From positions 1 through 36,803 of the forward strand of contig JAIQFW010000013.1 in the NCBI GenBank assembly GCA_020073105.1: a DNA stretch of 36,803 nt, in the 5' to 3' direction. This document shows, one piece after another, positions 32,930 through 36,803 of the stretch (positions within the stretch are counted from its first letter, which is position 1; each line of letters starts with the position of its first letter). The DNA is from Terriglobia bacterium. GTDB taxonomy: Bacteria > Acidobacteriota > Terriglobia > Terriglobales > Acidobacteriaceae. The translations under genes and the position numbers were made by a program. A model generated the notes under the pieces. That model was not told where the DNA came from. It searched no databases and worked only from the letters and a program-made list of their open reading frames with translations.

Positions 32930-33014
32930 AACCCTTGTCATTCCGAAGGACTTCAACCCCGAGGAACCTGGGTTTATCCAGCCTGTGCACACCAACGGGC
33001 TGTGCATTCCCCGC

Positions 33015-33049
33015 TTCCCATTCACCCTCTTCCCTTTACCATCTGCCAT
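33015..33049. repeat. Degenerate 7-base-period stretch (locus I)
   Basis: TTCCCAT, TCACCCT, CTTCCCT, TTACCAT, CTGCCAT: five units where C at positions 4-5 and T at position 7 are kept. It looks like an old, decayed heptamer array. Less certain than the other loci. Confidence 0.5.
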
Positions 33050-33215
33050 TTAGGGACTCCCGTTCGCTGCCCGCATCCGCCGCCCACCCCAAAACAATTG
33101 CGCCCCCACCCCCCTCTCTGATAGCTTTTTAAAGACCCAACATGCTGGTATTCAGGCCGTTGTGTTCTGATTTCCCCTGCCGGACGTAACGCCCACAGGC
33201 TTAAGGAGAAGCTGC

Positions 33216-34400
33216 TTGTCTCACAAGAACCGCTATTTGTTTACTTCTGAATCCGTGACCGAAGGCCATCCCGATAAGATCGCCGATCAAATTTCTGACG
33301 CCATTCTGGACGCCTGCCTGGCGGACGATCCGGTCAGCCGCGTGGCTTGCGAGACCTTGACCGCGACCGGGCTGGTCGTCATAGCCGGGGAAATTACCAC
33401 CAAGGCCTATGTCGATTTCCAGACCCTGGTGCGCGGCACCGTGGCCTCGATCGGCTACGACAACGCGCTTTATGGCTTCGATGCCAACACGTGCGCCGTG
33501 ATCTCCAGCATCAATAAACAGTCTGGCGACATCGCCATGGGCGTAGACACCGGCGGCGCCGGCGACCAGGGAATGATGTTTGGCTATGCGTGCAATGAGA
33601 CGCCGGAGTTAATGCCGATGCCGATTGCGCTGGCGCACAAGCTCACCATGCGCCTCGCCGAAGTGCGCAAGCACGGCAAGCTGCCTTATCTGCGGCCGGA
33701 CGGAAAGTCTCAGGTGACGGTTGAGTACGATGAGCATCGCAAGCCCATTCGCGTGGATGCAGTCGTAATTTCCACCCAGCACGCTGAGACCGTCACCAAC
33801 GACGAACTGCGCGGTGACATTCTCAAGCATGTGATCCAGGCCACCATTCCCGCCCACCTTCTCGACGAAGACACTAAGTACCACATTAATCCCACCGGGC
33901 GTTTTGTAATCGGCGGGCCCATGGGCGACACCGGCCTGACTGGGCGCAAGATTATCGTCGACACTTACGGCGGCATGGGCCGCCACGGCGGCGGCGCGTT
34001 CAGCGGCAAGGACCCGACCAAAGTGGACCGCTCGGCGGCTTACATGGCGCGTCACATCGCCAAGAACATTGTGGCGGCGGGCTTGGCGGAGCGTTGCGAA
34101 CTGCAACTCGCCTACGCCATCGGAGTGGCCGAACCGGTGAGCGTGCTGGTGGATACTTTTGGCACGGAGAAAGTGGACAAGACGATCATCCCCGACCTGG
34201 TGCGGGCCCACTTCAAACTCACCCCCAAGGGGATCATCGAATCGCTGAAGCTGCGGCGGCCGATCTATTGCAAGACAGCGGCATACGGGCACTTTGGACG
34301 CAACGATCCCGACTTCACGTGGGAGGTCACGCACCACGCCAGCAAGTTGGCCAGCGAAGCCGGTTTGCGAGAGCCGGTAGCCCACGCGGTAAGGAAATAG
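33216..34400 (+). CDS. metK: S-adenosylmethionine synthetase
   Basis: A 394-residue cytosolic enzyme that makes S-adenosylmethionine from methionine and ATP. All signatures are present: [16 protein letters not shown] at 17-32, [12 protein letters not shown] at 114-125, and [22 protein letters not shown], which holds metal- and phosphate-binding lysine and aspartate residues. The start is TTG at 33216, with AAGGAG (33203-33208) seven bases upstream; the conserved [15 protein letters not shown] start follows it directly. It precedes ahcY by 75 bases, forming the SAM-use and SAH-clearance pair. Confidence 0.97.
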   Translation: MSHKNRYLFTSESVTEGHPDKIADQISDAILDACLADDPVSRVACETLTATGLVVIAGEITTKAYVDFQTLVRGTVASIGYDNALYGFDANTCAVISSINKQSGDIAMGVDTGGAGDQGMMFGYACNETPELMPMPIALAHKLTMRLAEVRKHGKLPYLRPDGKSQVTVEYDEHRKPIRVDAVVISTQHAETVTNDELRGDILKHVIQATIPAHLLDEDTKYHINPTGRFVIGGPMGDTGLTGRKIIVDTYGGMGRHGGGAFSGKDPTKVDRSAAYMARHIAKNIVAAGLAERCELQLAYAIGVAEPVSVLVDTFGTEKVDKTIIPDLVRAHFKLTPKGIIESLKLRRPIYCKTAAYGHFGRNDPDFTWEVTHHASKLASEAGLREPVAHAVRK

Positions 34401-34412
34401 GAGTCGGGTCAT

Positions 34413-34433
34413 CCCACCCTTCGAAAGGGTGGG
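34413..34433 (+). promoter_or_regulatory. Hairpin between metK and ahcY
   Basis: CCCACCCTT and AAGGGTGGG form a perfect nine-base stem with a three-base loop. No U-tract follows (next bases GCAGCC), so it is not a standard terminator and metK-ahcY readthrough is likely. It may stabilise the upstream mRNA or be a dispersed repeat. Confidence 0.5.
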
Positions 34434-34475
34434 GCAGCCGTCCCTCAGGATCACAAGACTTTTACAGGAGAAGTA

Positions 34476-35753
34476 ATGGCCACTACACCTACGCAACTTC
34501 GTTCTGACATCAAAAGTGTCGATTTCGCCGATCTGGGCAAGAAGCGCATCGACTGGGCGAACCAGTCGATGAAGGTCCTGCAGATCATCCGCAAAGAATT
34601 CATCAAGAACCAGCCGCTCAAGGGCATTCGCATTTCTGCCTGTCTGCACGTCACAGCTGAAACCGCAAATTTGGCCATTACCTTGCGGGACGGCGGGGCC
34701 GACGTGGTGCTGTGCGCTTCGAATCCGCTGTCCACGCAGGACGACGTATCCGCCAGCCTGGTACGCGATCACGGCATTTCCGTGTTCGCCATCAAGGGCG
34801 AGGACAACGACACCTACTACAGCCACATCCTCGCGGCCATCGATCACAAGCCGCACATCACCATGGATGACGGCGCCGACCTGGTCACGGTTCTGCACAC
34901 CAAGCGGCAGGACGCGCTCCCGGGCGTCATCGGCGGCACGGAAGAGACCACCACCGGCGTGATCCGGCTGCGCGCCATGGCCAAGGAAGGCGTTTTGCGC
35001 TTTCCCATCGTCGCGGTCAACGACGCCGACACCAAGCACCTGTTCGACAACCGCTACGGCACAGGGCAGTCGACGATCGACGGCATCATCCGGGCGACCA
35101 ATTTCCTGCTGGCAGGATCGAAGTTCGTGATCGCCGGCTACGGCTGGTGCGGACGCGGGCTAGCGAGCCGGGCACGGGGAAACGGGGCGGAGGTCATCAT
35201 TACGGAAATCGATCCCACGAAAGCACTGGAAGCGGTGATGGACGGCTTCCGCGTGATGTCGATGAGCGAAGCCGCCAAAATGGGCGACGTTTTCTGCACC
35301 GTGACCGGCAATAAAAACGTGCTGGCCAAGGATCACTTCGAACTCATGAAAGATGGCGCCATCATTTCGAACTCGGGCCACTTTAACGTCGAAATCGACA
35401 TCCCGGCGCTGGAGAAGATGTCCTCCTCGAAGCGCACCACGCGCAACTTCGTGGAAGAGTATTCGCTCAAAGACGGCCGCAAGATCAACCTGCTGGGCGA
35501 AGGCCGTCTGATCAACCTGGCTGCGGCTGAGGGCCATCCGCCGTCAGTGATGGACATGAGCTTCGCCGATCAGGCGCTGTCGGTCGAGTACATGGTCAAG
35601 AACGCCAAGACGCTGGAAAAGAGAGTTTACAAAGTTCCCGATGACCTGGATAAGCGGGTGGCGAAGTTGAAGCTCGAGTCTATGGGCATCAAGATCGACA
35701 AGCTGTCGCCGGAACAGGAAGAGTATCTGGCGGGATGGTCGGAAGGCACTTAG
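34476..35753 (+). CDS. ahcY: Adenosylhomocysteinase
   Basis: A 425-residue NAD-dependent enzyme that splits S-adenosylhomocysteine into adenosine and homocysteine and so relieves methyltransferase inhibition. Catalytic residues are in place: D132 (MDDGADLV), E156 (GGTEETTTG), K187 and D191 ([14 protein letters not shown]). The NAD-binding loop GYGWCGRG is at 221-228. The C-terminus ends LTPEQEEYL-like ([17 protein letters not shown]) and lacks the usual Lys/Tyr tail (DxxRY) that reaches the neighbouring subunit's NAD site, so it is of the shorter thermophile-like type. ATG 34476 has GGAG seven bases upstream. The TAG stop lies inside a heptamer array. Confidence 0.97.
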   Translation: MATTPTQLRSDIKSVDFADLGKKRIDWANQSMKVLQIIRKEFIKNQPLKGIRISACLHVTAETANLAITLRDGGADVVLCASNPLSTQDDVSASLVRDHGISVFAIKGEDNDTYYSHILAAIDHKPHITMDDGADLVTVLHTKRQDALPGVIGGTEETTTGVIRLRAMAKEGVLRFPIVAVNDADTKHLFDNRYGTGQSTIDGIIRATNFLLAGSKFVIAGYGWCGRGLASRARGNGAEVIITEIDPTKALEAVMDGFRVMSMSEAAKMGDVFCTVTGNKNVLAKDHFELMKDGAIISNSGHFNVEIDIPALEKMSSSKRTTRNFVEEYSLKDGRKINLLGEGRLINLAAAEGHPPSVMDMSFADQALSVEYMVKNAKTLEKRVYKVPDDLDKRVAKLKLESMGIKIDKLSPEQEEYLAGWSEGT

Positions 35754-35780
35754 CACTCAGCATTCAGCAGTCAGCTAAGA
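35746..35780. repeat. Heptamer array (locus F), GCNNTCA x4-5
   Basis: GCACTTA, GCACTCA, GCATTCA, GCAGTCA, GCTAAGA. The ahcY stop codon (35751-35753) straddles the first and second units. The unit family is the same as that of the left arm of locus D, some 15 kb away. Confidence 0.85.
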
Positions 35781-35802
35781 CGGGGCGGCGAAAGCTGCCC
35801 CG
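35781..35802 (+). terminator. Rho-independent terminator after ahcY
   Basis: CGGGGCGGC pairs with GCTGCCCCG (one G-U pair) around a GAAA tetraloop, followed by TTTGGTTTGT. It starts directly after the heptamer array. Confidence 0.8.
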
Positions 35803-35821
35803 TTTGGTTTGTGGCCGCGAC

Positions 35822-36097
35822 TCAGTGACGGTCCTGGGCCGGGTGCCAGATATGGAGTATCTCGATGGTTTCCTCCCGTACTCGGTAGCTCACGATGTGG
35901 GGCAGGCGGCCATGCAGCAACTCCCGCGTACCCTCAATTAAACCGGGTCTGCCCCGGCGAGGGAACTCTTTCAGTGAGAGGATCGCGTCACGGATTGAGA
36001 TGACGGTTGGACGGGCCAGGCGAGCGTCATGTGCAATGAGGTAGTCGAAGATGTGTTGAAGATCGTCAGCCGCATTGGGCGTCCATCGAACGCGCAT
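35822..36097 (-). CDS. ParE/RelE-superfamily toxin
   Basis: A 91-residue ParE/RelE-fold toxin. The N-terminus RWTPNAADDLQHIFDYL, the central RGRPGLIEGTRELLHGRLPHIVSYRV and the C-terminal IEILHIWHPAQDR are typical of the ParE branch, which poisons DNA gyrase rather than cutting mRNA; the branch is inferred. The ATG overlaps the antitoxin stop by one base (TGATG), antitoxin first. The gene is opposite to ahcY and faces its terminator. Confidence 0.9.
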   Translation of the reverse strand: MRVRWTPNAADDLQHIFDYLIAHDARLARPTVISIRDAILSLKEFPRRGRPGLIEGTRELLHGRLPHIVSYRVREETIEILHIWHPAQDRH

Positions 36098-36321
36098 CAG
36101 GACTGAAGCATCCGGTCGATCCGGGCTTGCATTTCGTCTTCGTCTACAAACTCGCCACGATCCGCCTGCTCAAGCCCTTTTTGAACGGCGGCGCGAAAGC
36201 GTGCGTCCCGTTCAAGCAAGCGCAGCGCGGCATCCTTTACCAGACGTTCGGGGTCAATACCGGCCTGGCTGGCGATCTCGGAAAGCTGGGCTTCCTGCTC
36301 GGGTGTAAAACGAACTTCCAT
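36097..36321 (-). CDS. ParD-like antitoxin
   Basis: A 74-residue partner of the downstream toxin. It begins MEVRFTPEQEAQLSEIASQAGIDPERLVKDAALRLLER, a ribbon-helix-helix-like start, and ends in a charged toxin-binding helix (GEFVDEDEMQARIDRMLQS). It should neutralise the toxin and repress the operon. The ATG at 36321 has no strong ribosome site. The two genes form a complete, uninterrupted pair next to an insertion-sequence remnant. Confidence 0.85.
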   Translation of the reverse strand: MEVRFTPEQEAQLSEIASQAGIDPERLVKDAALRLLERDARFRAAVQKGLEQADRGEFVDEDEMQARIDRMLQS

Positions 36322-36385
36322 GGCCGTAGTCTAGCAAAACCGCCGCGACGCAGGAAGAGGATCTGGCAGGGTCCCTTCGGTAACC

Positions 36386-36471
36386 TCGACTGGGCAGGGA
36401 AATCTGTCGATAATGGTTCTTGTAGCTGGACAGGTTAGGCCCCGGACGAACGCCGTCCGGGGATTTGCTTT
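36386..36471 (+). ncRNA. Candidate short RNA: promoter pair followed by hairpin terminator
   Basis: TCGACT (36386-36391) and GATAAT (36409-36414) are 17 bases apart, a fair sigma-70 pair. About 20 bases past the expected start, CCCCGGACG (36440-36448) pairs perfectly with CGTCCGGGG (36454-36462), followed by ATTTGCTTT. No reading frame lies between, so the transcript would be about 50 bases. It points away from the ParDE genes. It may be a small RNA, or the remains of a gene lost with the insertion element. Confidence 0.3.
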
Positions 36472-36542
36472 GGGGAGTGTTGGGATAGGTGCGTGAAGAG
36501 AAACCCCCGCCCAAGCGGAGCGTGAACAGGGCACCCACCCAA

Positions 36543-36803
36543 CTAATTTAAGATGCATTCGCCCGGGCCACCCGCCACCAGATGCACGATGCAGAGCTGC
36601 ACCTCGGTGCGCGGATACACCGCCTCAATCGCTTCCGGAAATCCTTTCAGCCCATCCACGCACGCGATCAGGATGTCCTTCACTCCCCGGTTCTGCAACT
36701 CCGTCAGCACCTGCAGCCAGAACTTCGCGCCTTCGGTCTGCGCCACCCACAGCCCCAGCACTTCCTTCTGCCCCTCCAGGTTCACACCCAGCACCACGTA
36801 GAT
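36543..36803 (-). pseudogene. IS256-family transposase remnant (cut by window edge and disrupted)
   Basis: The reading frame enters from beyond the right edge ([22 protein letters not shown]), then gives [42 protein letters not shown], which is characteristic of the catalytic core of IS256-type transposases, including the D of CVDGLKGFP. After HLV the expected continuation (RNSL...) is lost and replaced by a short unrelated tail ending at 36543. The element therefore has lost its downstream part here and is unlikely to be active, unless the rest lies elsewhere. The sequence between 36463 and 36543 is GGGTGG-rich like a dispersed repeat. Confidence 0.8.

Larger units (their letters stand above)
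32803..33215. other. Repeat-rich intergenic region before metK
   Basis: About 413 bases with no gene. In order it holds a TGTCATCTTGAGCG element (32815-32828), the AACCTGA heptamer array (32874-32929), a TTGTCATTCCGAAG element (32935-32948) and a degenerate 7-base-period stretch (33015-33049). The last 80 bases before metK should be its leader. I looked for SAM-I, SAM-II and SAH riboswitch motifs there and did not recognise one. Confidence 0.6.

Noticed and set aside
33135-33215. SAM or SAH riboswitch before metK
   Set aside because: None of the conserved SAM-I, SAM-II or SAH core motifs could be recognised by eye; a covariance-model search would settle it.
34413-34433. Terminator between metK and ahcY
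   Set aside because: The stem is perfect but lacks a U-tract; listed only as a hairpin.
33609-35039. 476-residue open frame opposite to metK and ahcY
   Set aside because: It is a shadow of two strongly conserved genes; no ribosome site and no recognisable protein features.

Overview
The window looks like a chromosomal segment of an acidobacterium, most like the Koribacter/Terriglobia side of the phylum. The reasons are high-GC coding sequence, a CnaB-like-domain secreted protein, a DUF6677-like protein, an HNH-after-comF pair, a long proline-rich TonB-like protein, and many short intergenic repeats. This assignment is inferred from protein character only; there is no rRNA gene to confirm it.

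Layout. 1-4118: translation and RNA-turnover cluster infB (3' part), ylxP, rbfA, nrnA, interrupted by one opposite-strand secreted protein gene. 4125-6087: a small membrane protein and a GT39 glycosyltransferase. 6089-8253: a MarR-GNAT fusion gene and a GNAT gene, divergent, with a palindrome over the likely promoter of the fusion. 8329-8975: VapBC toxin-antitoxin. 9074-10854: minus-strand operon of an M24 peptidase and two membrane proteins. 10914-12200: an unrecognised membrane protein in lower-GC DNA. 12198-18251: minus-strand run of an AlkD-like protein, a POT transporter, a VOC protein, a DUF167 protein, YggS and an OPT transporter. 18625-20120: ComF and an HNH protein. 20331-25623: secreted LolA-like protein, M20 peptidase, TonB and two secreted proteins. 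25661-26461: two small cysteine-containing proteins. 26770-29533: OsmC, HtrA and a peptidoglycan-binding protein. 29690-32802: PHP phosphatase, GAF-GGDEF cyclase and a RodZ-like protein. 33216-35753: metK and ahcY. 35822-36321: ParE/ParD. 36543-end: remnant of an IS256-family transposase.

Working together. MetK makes S-adenosylmethionine and AhcY clears S-adenosylhomocysteine, so these two form half of the methyl cycle. YlxP, RbfA, IF2 and NrnA serve ribosome assembly, initiation and end-stage RNA decay. HtrA, OsmC, TonB, RodZ-like, the GT39 enzyme and several secreted proteins concern the envelope and stress.

Most unusual signal. Intergenic DNA carries at least nine short tandem arrays, all with a period of 7 bases but with a different unit at almost every locus (TGATTNN, GCCARRT, CTAGCNN, GCNNTCA, CTGACTN, AACCTGA and others). 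Three loci have two arrays in inverted orientation around a core, and several arrays start or end exactly at a stop codon. They sit beside other dispersed elements: GAGACG...CGTCTC palindromes, a TGTCATNNTGAGCG element and a TCCTCTGTG nonamer. Together they suggest an active heptamer-repeat process in this genome that gene annotation would miss.
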